From assembly GCA_046330935.1 (NCBI GenBank), contig JAXLRU010000004.1, forward strand, positions 434,001 to 498,000: 64,000 nucleotides of DNA, in the 5' to 3' direction. The notes below the pieces were generated by a model. The model ran no database searches. It was not told the DNA's origin and worked only from the letters and a program-made list of their open reading frames with translations. Shown here in pieces: positions 36,502 to 45,810 of this stretch. The DNA is from JAXLRU01 sp046330935. Its GTDB lineage: Bacteria; Actinomycetota; Actinomycetes; Actinomycetales; Kineosporiaceae. How positions within the stretch are numbered: position 1 is the stretch's first letter; every line of letters starts with the position of its first letter. A program made the position numbers and the translations under genes.

Positions 36502-38052
36502 TCAGCGCCAGGCGTCGACGACGTCGGTGAACCCCTCGACGGCGGCGGGCTCCAGCAGCCCGCCGCCGAGGAGGAACTCCCCCACCGGCGTCTCGGCGGG
36601 CCACGACAGCCCGTAGGCGCGGCCGGCGGCCTCCACGTCGCCCGACCCGAGCGCGCACATGCCCAGCCCCATGGCGGCGGCCACGAGGTAGCCGGTCTGG
36701 TAGAGGCAGCCGACGTGCTTCAGCGTCAGCGCGTACCCGATCTGGCTGTACTTCCAGGTCAGGCGCCCCACGCGGGACGTCACCGTGACCAGCACCTGCG
36801 GGTCGCCGAGGCCGTTCGTGGCCCGGACGGCGCCGGCGAGCAGCGTGTCGACGTCGGCCTGCCGCGCGTCGAGCCGCACGAGCCGGTGCGCCGCGGAGTC
36901 GTGCCGGTACGCGCCCGGTTCGAGCCCGTCGCAGGCGCGGACGGCCAGGCACAGCTCGAGCTCCCCCAGCCCGCCGCCCATCGGGTAGGGCCGGTCGACG
37001 CCGGCCTGCCCGGTGGGCGAGTCGGGGGCGGGCAGCACGCGCCGCGCCCGGGCGGCCCGGTAGAGGAACTCCCCCAGCGCCGCCACCGTCAAGGGCCGCT
37101 CGTGACGGCGCACCGAGCGGCGCCCCTCGAGCACGGCCGTGAACGGCGGGTCGGCGGCGACGACGTCGTCGAAGGACGGCACGGGCAGGTCGACGGCGTG
37201 CCCGGCCGAGGACGGCGAGGCGTCGGGGACGACGGCGATCGCGGGCAGTGCGGCAGGCGAGGGGACGTCGCGGTGCGCGTACACGCCGCCGGTGACGTGG
37301 TCGTGGCGCCCCGGCCGCGACAGCCCGTGGAACAGCAGTTCGTGGAACCCCCACAGCGACGTCGCGTCGTCCTCCCGCTCCTCGCCCACGGCCAGCAGCC
37401 CCGCGGCGGCGAGCACCGACGCCACCTCGAGGGCGACCGCCTCGGGCAGCCCCGCCGACACCGCGGCGTCCGCGATCGGCGTCCGCGCCCCGAACGCCGC
37501 GACGAGGCCCGCGACGCGCGCCTCGACGAGGACGGCGCGGTGCAGCGCCGTCGGCGACTCCAGGACCGACGCCGACCAGCCGCTGTCCGCGTCGGCCCGC
37601 CGCACGTAGGCGTGGCGGGGCAGCACGACCTCGGTCGCGGGTGACAGCACCGGCGAGGCCAGCGGCCGCGCCGAGGCCGAGACCGGCTCGACCGCCAGCA
37701 GCAGCCCCGTCGCACCCTCGACGTCGGTGCGCGCCACGAACGGCACGGACGCCGTCAGCAGCGCGTGCACGCGCGCGGCCACCGGCCCGCCGTCCGGACC
37801 GCCACGCACCGCGCAGCCGTCGGCCGCCATCGTGACGAGCGCCGCGGCGACGTCCTCGCCGAGCCCGCGCAGCCGCATCCGCCCCCACGGATGCCCGAGC
37901 AGCACCGTGTCGGCGACGCCGGCCACGAGCGCGGCGGGGTCGGCGACCACCTCGACGCCGCGGCGCAGGCGCAGGACGCGCGCGAAGCCGCCGGCGGCAG
38001 CGGCTGCGTCGGCAGCGCCCTCCGGCGCGGGACGCGGTGAGATGACGGTCAT
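36502..38052 (-). CDS. SagB-type TOMM dehydrogenase (nitroreductase family)
   Basis: This 516-residue FMN-dependent enzyme should oxidise azolines to azoles on the modified peptide. An N-terminal helper region (1-300) precedes the nitroreductase domain: FTAVLEGRRSVRRHERPLTVA (about 320), PMGGGLGELELCLAVRACDG, YRHDSAAHRLVRL and MGLGMCALGSGDVEAAGRAY. This is the SagB/McbC pattern of thiazole/oxazole-modified peptide clusters. It is the last gene of the minus-strand RiPP unit, 44 bp after the cyclodehydratase gene, with a GGGAGG box before ATG 38052. Confidence 0.9.
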   Translation of the reverse strand: MTVISPRPAPEGAADAAAAAGGFARVLRLRRGVEVVADPAALVAGVADTVLLGHPWGRMRLRGLGEDVAAALVTMAADGCAVRGGPDGGPVAARVHALLTASVPFVARTDVEGATGLLLAVEPVSASARPLASPVLSPATEVVLPRHAYVRRADADSGWSASVLESPTALHRAVLVEARVAGLVAAFGARTPIADAAVSAGLPEAVALEVASVLAAAGLLAVGEEREDDATSLWGFHELLFHGLSRPGRHDHVTGGVYAHRDVPSPAALPAIAVVPDASPSSAGHAVDLPVPSFDDVVAADPPFTAVLEGRRSVRRHERPLTVAALGEFLYRAARARRVLPAPDSPTGQAGVDRPYPMGGGLGELELCLAVRACDGLEPGAYRHDSAAHRLVRLDARQADVDTLLAGAVRATNGLGDPQVLVTVTSRVGRLTWKYSQIGYALTLKHVGCLYQTGYLVAAAMGLGMCALGSGDVEAAGRAYGLSWPAETPVGEFLLGGGLLEPAAVEGFTDVVDAWR

Positions 38053-38096
38053 GGCGGCCTCCCCTGCAGCGAACCGTTCGGTTCGACGGTGACGGA

Positions 38097-40415
38097 TCAG
38101 ATGAAGATCGGGAAGGGGTTGAGGTCGGCCTCGGGCGTCGGCGCACCCGTCCAGCCGAGCGCGACGGGTACGTCGTAGAGGCGGCCGGGCGCGAACCGGG
38201 CCCAGAAGTGCCGCATGCCGGGCACGATCACCTTGACCACGGGCAGACCGATGTCGGGCCGGGTCTGGTCGAGGACGAACATCTCCATGCCCTTGGCGGC
38301 GACGAGGTCGGCGACGAGCCGGACGTCCTCGCGCAGGTCGGGCCTGGCCATCGGCTGCCAGGACGACGGGGTGGCGGCGGGCGCGCCCGAGGGCAGCAGG
38401 TAGGGGTGCGTGGCCACCGTCGCGGTGGTCCACCAGCGGATCTGCTCGGCGTCGGCGCCCACGTAGGAGCCGGACCCGTCGCTGCCGATCCCCGCCACCG
38501 GGCCGAGGAACTGGTTGAGCTCCGACAGCGCACGGGACAGGGCGATCCGCGGGTCGAGGTGGGCGCCGAAGGCGATGAGGACGTCCTCGACGGGCTTGTC
38601 GGTGCGCCGGCTGAACGCGCCGACGACGGGGATGCCGAAGTCGGAGGTGAGGTCGAGGCACCACAGGTCGCGGTGGAGGCCCCGGTAGGTGGCCTGCAGC
38701 TGCCGCACGTAGGGGTCGTCGAACGCGTCGAGGTCGACGGCCGGGCGCTGCAGCCGGTTGTACCACCACAGGGCCACGGCGTCGCGCTCCACGAGCTCGA
38801 GGAAGCCCTGCAGGACGGCGTCCTCGAACGACGTCCCGGCGGCGTTGCCGTTGGAGTCCGCGTTGATCATGAAGCGGCCCTGCTGCGGGTAGCCGTAGAA
38901 CGCCCCGGCCGTGGGCAGGTACGCCTTGCGGTCGTGGGTGAGCGACCAGGCGGGGGTCCACTCCAGCCGCGCGTCGGGGTCGAACCGCTCGGGGACGCTG
39001 TTGAACGTGGAGCGGCGCGCGTTCCAGTCGTCGCGCTCGTCGTACTGGCGGTCGCTGAACAGCAGCATCGATCGGGGGTCGATCGCGTCGTCCCCGAGCG
39101 CGGCCAGCGACGTCGTGATCCGTGCCTCGTCGCCCTGGAACACCCCCGAGTAGCGCTCGATCGCCTCACCCATCGCGCTCGCCCTGGCCTGCACGTCCGA
39201 CATGCCCTTGCCGCAGGACAGGCTGCGCAGGCCCGTCTTCAGCATCCGCAGGTCGCTGACCTGCCGGGCCAGGTTCTGCCCGGCGACATACACCTTCACG
39301 CCGGCCGGGGTGCCGTGGGCGGGCACGAGCCGGGTCACGACGCCGGTGACGGGGCTGACCTGCCGCCCGTAGGTGGCGACCATGTCCTCGGGCGAGCGCG
39401 AACGGTGCCCGCCGTCGGTGGTGAACGTCTTCGGGCGCGACGTCAGCACCGGCGGGGTGTCCTGCCGCCTGGCCATCAGCTGAGCGTCCCCGCAGGCCGG
39501 GCACTGGGGGCGGCGGACGAGTTCGTGACGCTGCGCCTCCAGCGTCACGGTGTCGAGCGTGGTCACGACCGCGTCGGACCGGACGCCGCCCAGCCACTTC
39601 ACGGCCTCGACGGCGGCCAGGTGCACGCCCGCCGCGACGGTCGAGGGCAGGTGCGCCCCGCCCGTCGCGATCGGTTCGGGAGCGCCGAGGCGCTGTTGCA
39701 GGTAGGTCAGCGACTGCCGGTTGCCCTGCAGGCGGTGAGCGAGGCACTCCCAGCAGCCCGCCTCCGCCGCGGGGTCGAGCACCGGGCCGACCCAGAGCAT
39801 CGACCCGACGGGCCGCACCAGCAGCCACGGCGTCCCCGAGGCCAGGGACGCGCCGTTGCGGGCGGCCAGCCCCGGGTGCAGGTAGTCGGAGGTGAGGACG
39901 ACGACGAGGTCCGGCGCGCACGGCGGGACGGCACCCGGCTCGCCGTCGGGCACCCGGACGGCCACCCCGGCGGCGCGCAACGCGCCCACCATCGCGGCGG
40001 CGTCGACGTCCCCGTGCACCTCGACGTCGACCAGCCGCCCCCGCACCTGCGCGGCCGCGGCGTCCCCGTCGAGGCTGGCCAGGCTGAAGTACGCCGACTC
40101 GTGCGGATCGGTCCCGGGACGCCGGGTGCCCACGTAGCCAGCGCGGACGAGCGCGTCGATCGCCGCGTGCACGCGCTCGGCGGGCACGCGCCCGTCGAGG
40201 GCCTCCACGACCTGCTCGCGGGTGCGGTCGCCGTCGAGCAGCGGCCCGAGCAGTCCGGCCAGCGGACCGTCGACGACGCTCACGCCGGACTCGGCGACGA
40301 GGTAGAGCGCCTCGCCCTCGATCGCGTAGGGGGTGAGGTGGGCGCGGAAGCCCACGCGGGGGGTCGCGGCGGGCTCGGCGAGGTCGGCGGCCGGCCGGGA
40401 GGGTGTCGTGGTCAT
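38097..40415 (-). CDS. Fused TOMM cyclodehydratase (E1-like/YcaO)
   Basis: This 772-residue enzyme combines an N-terminal leader-binding, E1-like region (about 1-340) with a YcaO domain (about 380-772). A zinc site is suggested by CWECLAHRL and CPACGDAQL. The YcaO part shows GKGMSDVQARASAMGEAIER with ATP-binding acidic residues, LQGFLELVERDAVALWWYNR and a C-terminus NPFPIFI, which fits the Pro-rich tail of azoline-forming YcaO enzymes. It uses ATP to cyclise Cys, Ser or Thr side chains onto the backbone, giving thiazolines or oxazolines. It follows the LanM gene by 26 bp. Confidence 0.93.
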   Translation of the reverse strand: MTTTPSRPAADLAEPAATPRVGFRAHLTPYAIEGEALYLVAESGVSVVDGPLAGLLGPLLDGDRTREQVVEALDGRVPAERVHAAIDALVRAGYVGTRRPGTDPHESAYFSLASLDGDAAAAQVRGRLVDVEVHGDVDAAAMVGALRAAGVAVRVPDGEPGAVPPCAPDLVVVLTSDYLHPGLAARNGASLASGTPWLLVRPVGSMLWVGPVLDPAAEAGCWECLAHRLQGNRQSLTYLQQRLGAPEPIATGGAHLPSTVAAGVHLAAVEAVKWLGGVRSDAVVTTLDTVTLEAQRHELVRRPQCPACGDAQLMARRQDTPPVLTSRPKTFTTDGGHRSRSPEDMVATYGRQVSPVTGVVTRLVPAHGTPAGVKVYVAGQNLARQVSDLRMLKTGLRSLSCGKGMSDVQARASAMGEAIERYSGVFQGDEARITTSLAALGDDAIDPRSMLLFSDRQYDERDDWNARRSTFNSVPERFDPDARLEWTPAWSLTHDRKAYLPTAGAFYGYPQQGRFMINADSNGNAAGTSFEDAVLQGFLELVERDAVALWWYNRLQRPAVDLDAFDDPYVRQLQATYRGLHRDLWCLDLTSDFGIPVVGAFSRRTDKPVEDVLIAFGAHLDPRIALSRALSELNQFLGPVAGIGSDGSGSYVGADAEQIRWWTTATVATHPYLLPSGAPAATPSSWQPMARPDLREDVRLVADLVAAKGMEMFVLDQTRPDIGLPVVKVIVPGMRHFWARFAPGRLYDVPVALGWTGAPTPEADLNPFPIFI

Positions 40416-40441
40416 CTCGGGTCCTTCCTGGTCGGTGCGGG

Positions 40442-43400
40442 TCACCACAGCAGGTCCAGCGGGGCGACGGACGCGTCGGCCAGGCGCAGGAGCGCGAGGC
40501 CGGCCGCGGTGGTGCCGTCGAGGGACGACAGGTGCAGCCGCGGGCGGATGACGCGGTCGGGGAACCAGACGCCGTGCTCGTCGTGGTCGCCGAGCAGGCG
40601 CTGCGCGAGCGGGACGGCGGACGCGCGGCACCGCGCGGCACCGTCGGCGTCCCCCGCGACCTCGTGCGCGTCCGCGACGGTCAGCGCCTCGGAGATCGCC
40701 GCGGGGAGGTCGCGCTCCCCCGCCCCGGGCGCGAGGGCGGGGGCGGCAGCCCGGGCCAGGGCCACCGCGGCACCGGCGATCCGGTCCCCGCGGCGGGAGG
40801 GGTCGGCGGTCCACGCGTCGAGCACGGCCCCCACCTCCTCCTCGGCCCCGGTGGCGATGCCGGCGCGGACCGCCGTGGCGAGGGCGGCCGCGGCGGACGC
40901 GGCCCCGGTGGGGGCCAGCTCCCCCAGCCTCGTGAGGTCGCCCTGAGGGCAGGTCGCGCGGCGGGCGGAGCCGGGCTGGAGTCCCGCTGCAGCGCCGGGC
41001 GCGAGCAGGCCCCGCAGCTCGCCCGCGACCCCGGCGACGAGCGCCGGGAGCAGCTCGTCGAGCCCGGCGGGGGCGGCCTCACCCGCCGCCGCCCGCAGGC
41101 GCACGAGGGTGGCGAGGGCACCGGCGGTCCCCAGGGCGGGTTCGGCGGACACCGGGCCCACCGCGCCGTCCAGCACCGCCCGCACCTGCGGCACGAGCGA
41201 GGCCGCGGCGTCCACGAGGGCGCGTTCCCCGAGCCGGTCGCCGGCACGGGCCAGCGCGTACAGGAGCGCCCCCGGGCCGAACAGGCCGCCCGGCACCGCA
41301 CCTCCCCCGGCCAACCGCGCGTCGGCCGCGTAGCGGGGGCCCGCGGTGAACGTCGTCGCCCCGGCGACGACGGCGAGGCCGCGCTCCAGCGCCTCGGCCG
41401 CGGCGTCGGCGAAGCGGGGCAGTCCCGTGACGGCGCCCAGCTCGGCGAGCAGGACGGCGACGCCCGCGCTGCCCGTGAGCAGGTCGGGCCCGGCCACCTC
41501 CACCTGCCGCATCCCGCTGCCCGGGTACCAGGACTGGGTGAGCCACCCCACGCTGCCGCGCTCGCGCACGCAGGCGGCGAGCAGGTCGTCCCCGAGGGCG
41601 ATCGCGGCGTCCAGGGCCCGCGCGGCGATCCTGTCCTCCGTCGGCGGCGCGGTGGTCGTGCGGTTCGACGTCGTGCGGGCGAGCGGCTGCCCGTCGCGGG
41701 CGGCGTCCAGCGACGCGGTGAGGACGTCGACGTGCGCCTCGAGGTCGAAGCCCTCCAGCTCCCCGACGCGCTGGACGAGGCGCTCCCACGCGGTGCCCTG
41801 CAGGTGCCCGATGATGAGCCTGCCCTCGCTGTCGGCCAGCACGTCCTCGGTGGTGACGGCAGTGAACATGGGCACGTCGAGGTCGCGGAACGCCTCGACC
41901 TCGTGCAGGACGACGTCGAGGATGTCGCGGCGCTCGCCGTCGGCCCCCACCGCGGGCAGCGCGCCCGCGACCACCCCGGCGAGCACCGTCTCGCGCGTCA
42001 CGCCGTCGGTCAGCGCGCGCGGGCTGAGCCCGGCGTCGAGGATGCGGTAGCCGTCCCAGGTGTGCCGCCAGATGTAGCGGGTGGGGACGCCGCGCAGCCC
42101 CGCCAGCGGCCCGCCGTCCGCGGCGAGGTCCTCCCGGACGGCGGCGAGCAGGTCGTGCATGCGGCGGTACCCGGCGACGACGTCGCCCACGTGCTCCCGC
42201 GCGTCGACGGCGGCCCCGGTGGCGGCGAGGACCGGCCGGTAGGGAGGCAGCGGCAGCAGCGGGCTGCCGTCGGGGCGGCGGGCGTCGCCGGCGGGTGACA
42301 GGCAGCCGATGTCGACGGGCCGGGCACCCCGCGAGGGCACCCAGGGCTGGGCGGGCATCGCGGTGCGCACCACCGACGCCTCGAGCGCGTCGAGGAGCCC
42401 GGCCTGCCCTGCGGGCAGCGACGGCGGCACCTGCACGCGCGGGTAGAGCAGGCACTCCAGGTCGGTGACGGCGGGGCTGTCCCCGCAGGCCAGCAGGTTG
42501 TCGGCCCACAGGTCGCGGCCCTCCAGCAGCTGCACGAGCCGGATCAGCCCGCCGAGGCGCTCGTAGAAGGTGACGGCCTGGGCGGGGTCGTCGAGGGGGT
42601 CGGCCTGCAGCAGTTCCTCCCAGCCGTAGGCGGCGTGGGGGTCGTCGCGGCCGGGCTCGACGCGCGAGATCAGCACCCGCTCGTGCAGCAGCGCGTGGCC
42701 GTCGGGGTCGCCGTGGGCGGCCTCGCGGTTGAGGAACGCGACGAGGCGCGCCCAGCCGTCGGCGTGCTGCTGATCCTTCGGCTTGTAGACCGCGCCGAGG
42801 CCGGTCTCGAACCGCAGCAGGCTCACGCACCGCCCGCCCGCGTGCCGGTCGCCGGCGTCGCCGCGGACGCCGTCCAGCGCCCCCGGATCGCGGCCCCACA
42901 GGCGCGCCACCAGCAGGTCCCTGTCGGCGGCGAGGCGGCGCAGCAGCTCGGCGTAGGCGCGCTGCCAGCGGGCACAGGTCAGGCCGACGGCGTGGGCGAG
43001 GCCGGGCAGGCGCTCGAACCGCTCCAGCCACGCGGCGCGGCCCAGGGGCAGGTGCGCCGCCGCCCAGGTGTCGGGGTCGGCGACGCCGTGCACGGTCTCG
43101 GCCTCCCAGCGCAGGCTCAGCCGGCAGGTCTCGGCGAGGCGGCGCCCCCGCGGTGGCCCACAGGTCGGCGGCGCCCGCGTCGGTGACGGCGACCCCACCC
43201 ATCCGCCCCGCGGCGTCGCGCGGCAGCAGCGCCAGGCCGCCGCGGCGAACGACTCCTGGACGGTTCCCGCGGTGGGCGCGAGCGGCTGAGCAGCCAGGAA
43301 GGCGACGACGGCGCGCGCCCAGTCGGGCAGGTCGCCGGCCGCGATCGACGCGGGAAGACTCACGCCCGTGAGCCCGCCGCGCGGGTCGCGACCGAGGCGG

Positions 43401-43705
43401 GTGGCGGCGCCGACGAGCAGCCGCTCCTGTGCCGGGGTCGTCGCACCGGCCCGCCGCAGCCAGGCCTCCAGCGCGGCGTCGGTGGCGGCGTCCGTCGCGG
43501 CGTCCCGGGTGGCCCCGACCGCGGCCGTGAACGGCCCTCGACCGGCCACGGCGGCGCGGCGGTCGGGCGCGGGGGCCGCCAGGGCGAGGACGGCGCGCAG
43601 CCGCCCGTCGCCGTCGGGGACGCCGTCCAGCAAGGAGGGGACCACGGCCACCGTCGGGCCGAGCGCATCCACGGCGGGCGGGCGGGTGGGAGTGTGCAGC
43701 GACAT
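40442..43705 (-). CDS. LanM-type lanthipeptide dehydratase with degenerate cyclase domain
   Basis: This 1087-residue protein is a class II lanthipeptide synthetase by architecture. The DUF4135 dehydratase domain has GLGAVYKPKDQ, LLEGRDLWADNLLACGD, VTDLECLLYPR, RYIWRHTWDGYRIL and DVPMFTAVTTED. The active-site DxHxxN motif reads DLWADN: the His is replaced by Trp. The LanC-like C-terminal half (about 700-1087) keeps the helical repeats (LLTGSAGVAVLLAEL, GLFGPGALLYALA) but lacks the zinc-binding Cys/CHG motifs; RIAGAAVALAR stands where WCHG should be. It probably dehydrates Ser/Thr but cannot close lanthionine rings by the known mechanism. A 40-residue Arg/Pro/Cys-rich stretch (about 150-190) looks out of frame and suggests two compensating indels. 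Confidence 0.88.
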   Translation of the reverse strand: MSLHTPTRPPAVDALGPTVAVVPSLLDGVPDGDGRLRAVLALAAPAPDRRAAVAGRGPFTAAVGATRDAATDAATDAALEAWLRRAGATTPAQERLLVGAATRLGRDPRGGLTGVSLPASIAAGDLPDWARAVVAFLAAQPLAPTAGTVQESFAAAAWRCCRATPRGGWVGSPSPTRAPPTCGPPRGRRLAETCRLSLRWEAETVHGVADPDTWAAAHLPLGRAAWLERFERLPGLAHAVGLTCARWQRAYAELLRRLAADRDLLVARLWGRDPGALDGVRGDAGDRHAGGRCVSLLRFETGLGAVYKPKDQQHADGWARLVAFLNREAAHGDPDGHALLHERVLISRVEPGRDDPHAAYGWEELLQADPLDDPAQAVTFYERLGGLIRLVQLLEGRDLWADNLLACGDSPAVTDLECLLYPRVQVPPSLPAGQAGLLDALEASVVRTAMPAQPWVPSRGARPVDIGCLSPAGDARRPDGSPLLPLPPYRPVLAATGAAVDAREHVGDVVAGYRRMHDLLAAVREDLAADGGPLAGLRGVPTRYIWRHTWDGYRILDAGLSPRALTDGVTRETVLAGVVAGALPAVGADGERRDILDVVLHEVEAFRDLDVPMFTAVTTEDVLADSEGRLIIGHLQGTAWERLVQRVGELEGFDLEAHVDVLTASLDAARDGQPLARTTSNRTTTAPPTEDRIAARALDAAIALGDDLLAACVRERGSVGWLTQSWYPGSGMRQVEVAGPDLLTGSAGVAVLLAELGAVTGLPRFADAAAEALERGLAVVAGATTFTAGPRYAADARLAGGGAVPGGLFGPGALLYALARAGDRLGERALVDAAASLVPQVRAVLDGAVGPVSAEPALGTAGALATLVRLRAAAGEAAPAGLDELLPALVAGVAGELRGLLAPGAAAGLQPGSARRATCPQGDLTRLGELAPTGAASAAAALATAVRAGIATGAEEEVGAVLDAWTADPSRRGDRIAGAAVALARAAAPALAPGAGERDLPAAISEALTVADAHEVAGDADGAARCRASAVPLAQRLLGDHDEHGVWFPDRVIRPRLHLSSLDGTTAAGLALLRLADASVAPLDLLW

Positions 43706-45810
43706 CACGCCTCCTGGGCGGGCTGGGACGCGGGGGCGAGCTGAGGGCGGGCGAGCGCGGTGAACACCTCGTCGGTGCCGAGCAGCTCCTCGTAGCGGCC
43801 GACGGCACGCACGCGGCCGCCGTCGAGGACGACGATCCGATCGGCGCGGGCGATGGTGCTGAGCCGGTGGGCGATGACGACGCGGGTGCAGCGCAGGGCC
43901 GCGACCCGCTCGGACACCGCCGCCTGCGTGCGGTTGTCGAGGGCGCTGGTGGCCTCGTCGAGCAGCAGCACGGCGGGGTCGCCGACCAGGGCGCGGGCCA
44001 GGTGCAGGCGCTGCACCTGGCCGCCCGAGAAGCCCTGGCCGTCCTCCCCCACGCGGGTGGCCAGGCCCAGGGGCAGGGCGCGGACGTCCTCGCCGAGGCC
44101 CGCCGCGTCGAGCGCCGCCCACACCTGGCCGTCGTCGATCCGCGGGTCGGCGCCGGTGAGATTCTCGCGCAGCGTGCCCCGCACGAGGCGGGCGTGCTGC
44201 AGGACGGTGCCGACGCGGCGGCGCACCCCGGTGACGTCGAGGTCGGCCAGCGGCGCGCCGTCGTAGCGGACCTCCCCCGCCTCGACGGGGTCGAGGCCGA
44301 GCAGCAGCCGCACGAGCGTGGACTTGCCCGCACCGCTGGGGCCGACGACCGCGACGAACGCGCCGGCGGGCACGTGCAGGTCCAGGCCCGCGACGGCGGG
44401 CTCTGCCGCGCCGGGGTAGGTGAACGTGACGCCGCGCAGCTCCAGCTCCCCGCGCAGCCGCCCCGGATCGCGGCCGGAGGTGGCGGCGGCCTCCTGGGGC
44501 GCCTCGAGGACGGGACGCAACCGGGCGAGCACCGGCGCGACGCCGAACGCGGCCGTGGCGGCGGCCGCGAGCTGCCCCACCGCCATGGCCACCTGACCAA
44601 CGGCGACGCCGACGACGAGCAGGTGTGCGGGCGCCAGCGCCTGCCCGGCGGCGACCATCCCGAGCACGCAGGCGAGCATCGCGGGCAGCAGCCCCGCCGC
44701 CCCCGCGGTGGCGAGCGCCTCCACCCGGGTGGCGGCGGCGTCGGCGGCGCGCTGCCGGGCGAACGGGCCCCGCCACCGCTCCAACGCTGCGTCCTCGCGG
44801 CCGGAGACCTGCAGCTTGGACAGCCCGGCGAGGAGGTCGTAGAGCAGGCCCTGGAGGCGGCCGTGCTCGGCGAACACCTGTGACTCGTGCCGCTGGCGGG
44901 CCCGCGCGCAGGCGGCGAGGACGGACAGTTCGACGGCGAGCACCCCCGCCAGCGCGAGCGCGACGAGCGGCTCCACGGCCACGAGCACGCCGAGGCCGAT
45001 CGCGGCGAAGAACACCCCCAGCACCGCCGACAGCAGCGCGTCGGACAGCGCGCGCCGCGCGAGGGCGATGGCCGAGCTGCGGTGCACGAGGTCACCGGTC
45101 GTGTGCTCGCGGAAGAACGCGGTGGGGCAGCCGAGCAGCCGGTCCCACACCGCCGGTTCGAGGGCGGCCTGCATGCGCGCCTGCACCCGGGCGGCGGCAG
45201 CGTTGCGCACGTAGGTGGCCACGGCTGCGGGCAGGCACGCGGCGGCGACGAGCGCCCACGCCCACCACCACCCGCCGCGGACCGCGGTCAGCCGGGACAG
45301 GTGCAGCGCGGCCGTGGCCGGCACGGCGACGGCGAGCAGGCCCGCGACCGCACCGGCCAGGCCCGTGACGGCCAGGTCGCGGCCGGTGCCGCGGGCGGCG
45401 AAGCGGGCCAGGGCGCGGGCGGTCAGGGGCCCGTCGGGCAGGCGCCGGTAGAGCTCGTAGCCCCAGCCCTCGCCGTCGGCGGGCACGACCGGCAGCGCGG
45501 TGGCGGACCGCGGCCCGGCCAGGGCGACCGGCCGCCAGCGCAACCCGAGCGCGTCGGCCAGCGCGGGCACCGGGTCGGCGCCGTCCGGGACGGCGACGGT
45601 GGCGACCCGCGCCGGGTCGAGGCCCAGGGGGCGGGCGAGCCGGGCCACGGCGGCCCGGGCGGGGGCCAGTCGCGCGTCCTCGGCGGCGGGACCGTCCACG
45701 GGCAGGGCCGCGGGCAGGGCCACGGCCAGGTCAGCGGCCAGGTCAGGGGCAGCGGGTTCAGGGCGCGTCGGCGTCGCCCGGACACCGGCCGGCGCGGTCG
45801 GCGGCGTCAC
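43705..45810 (-). CDS. NHLM-type ABC exporter, permease/ATPase
   Basis: This 701-residue exporter fuses a membrane region (about 175-440; segments such as VTGLAGAVAGLLAVAVP and WWWAWALVAAACLPAAVA) to an ATPase domain. Walker A is GPSGAGKSTLVRLLL, the signature is FSGGQVQRLHLARAL and Walker B is AVLLLDEATSALD. It lacks a peptidase domain, as in the second transporter of NHLM-type bacteriocin systems, and has an extra N-terminal region of about 170 residues. GTG 45810 overlaps the preceding stop (GTGA), and its own stop overlaps the LanM start (TGATG). Confidence 0.9.
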   Translation of the reverse strand: MTPPTAPAGVRATPTRPEPAAPDLAADLAVALPAALPVDGPAAEDARLAPARAAVARLARPLGLDPARVATVAVPDGADPVPALADALGLRWRPVALAGPRSATALPVVPADGEGWGYELYRRLPDGPLTARALARFAARGTGRDLAVTGLAGAVAGLLAVAVPATAALHLSRLTAVRGGWWWAWALVAAACLPAAVATYVRNAAAARVQARMQAALEPAVWDRLLGCPTAFFREHTTGDLVHRSSAIALARRALSDALLSAVLGVFFAAIGLGVLVAVEPLVALALAGVLAVELSVLAACARARQRHESQVFAEHGRLQGLLYDLLAGLSKLQVSGREDAALERWRGPFARQRAADAAATRVEALATAGAAGLLPAMLACVLGMVAAGQALAPAHLLVVGVAVGQVAMAVGQLAAAATAAFGVAPVLARLRPVLEAPQEAAATSGRDPGRLRGELELRGVTFTYPGAAEPAVAGLDLHVPAGAFVAVVGPSGAGKSTLVRLLLGLDPVEAGEVRYDGAPLADLDVTGVRRRVGTVLQHARLVRGTLRENLTGADPRIDDGQVWAALDAAGLGEDVRALPLGLATRVGEDGQGFSGGQVQRLHLARALVGDPAVLLLDEATSALDNRTQAAVSERVAALRCTRVVIAHRLSTIARADRIVVLDGGRVRAVGRYEELLGTDEVFTALARPQLAPASQPAQEA

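Noticed and set aside
41079..45095. A 1338-codon open frame on the minus strand through LanM and ABC genes
   Set aside because: Its translation is Arg/Pro-rich without motifs. The overlapping frames carry clear LanM and ABC signatures. It is a GC-driven shadow.
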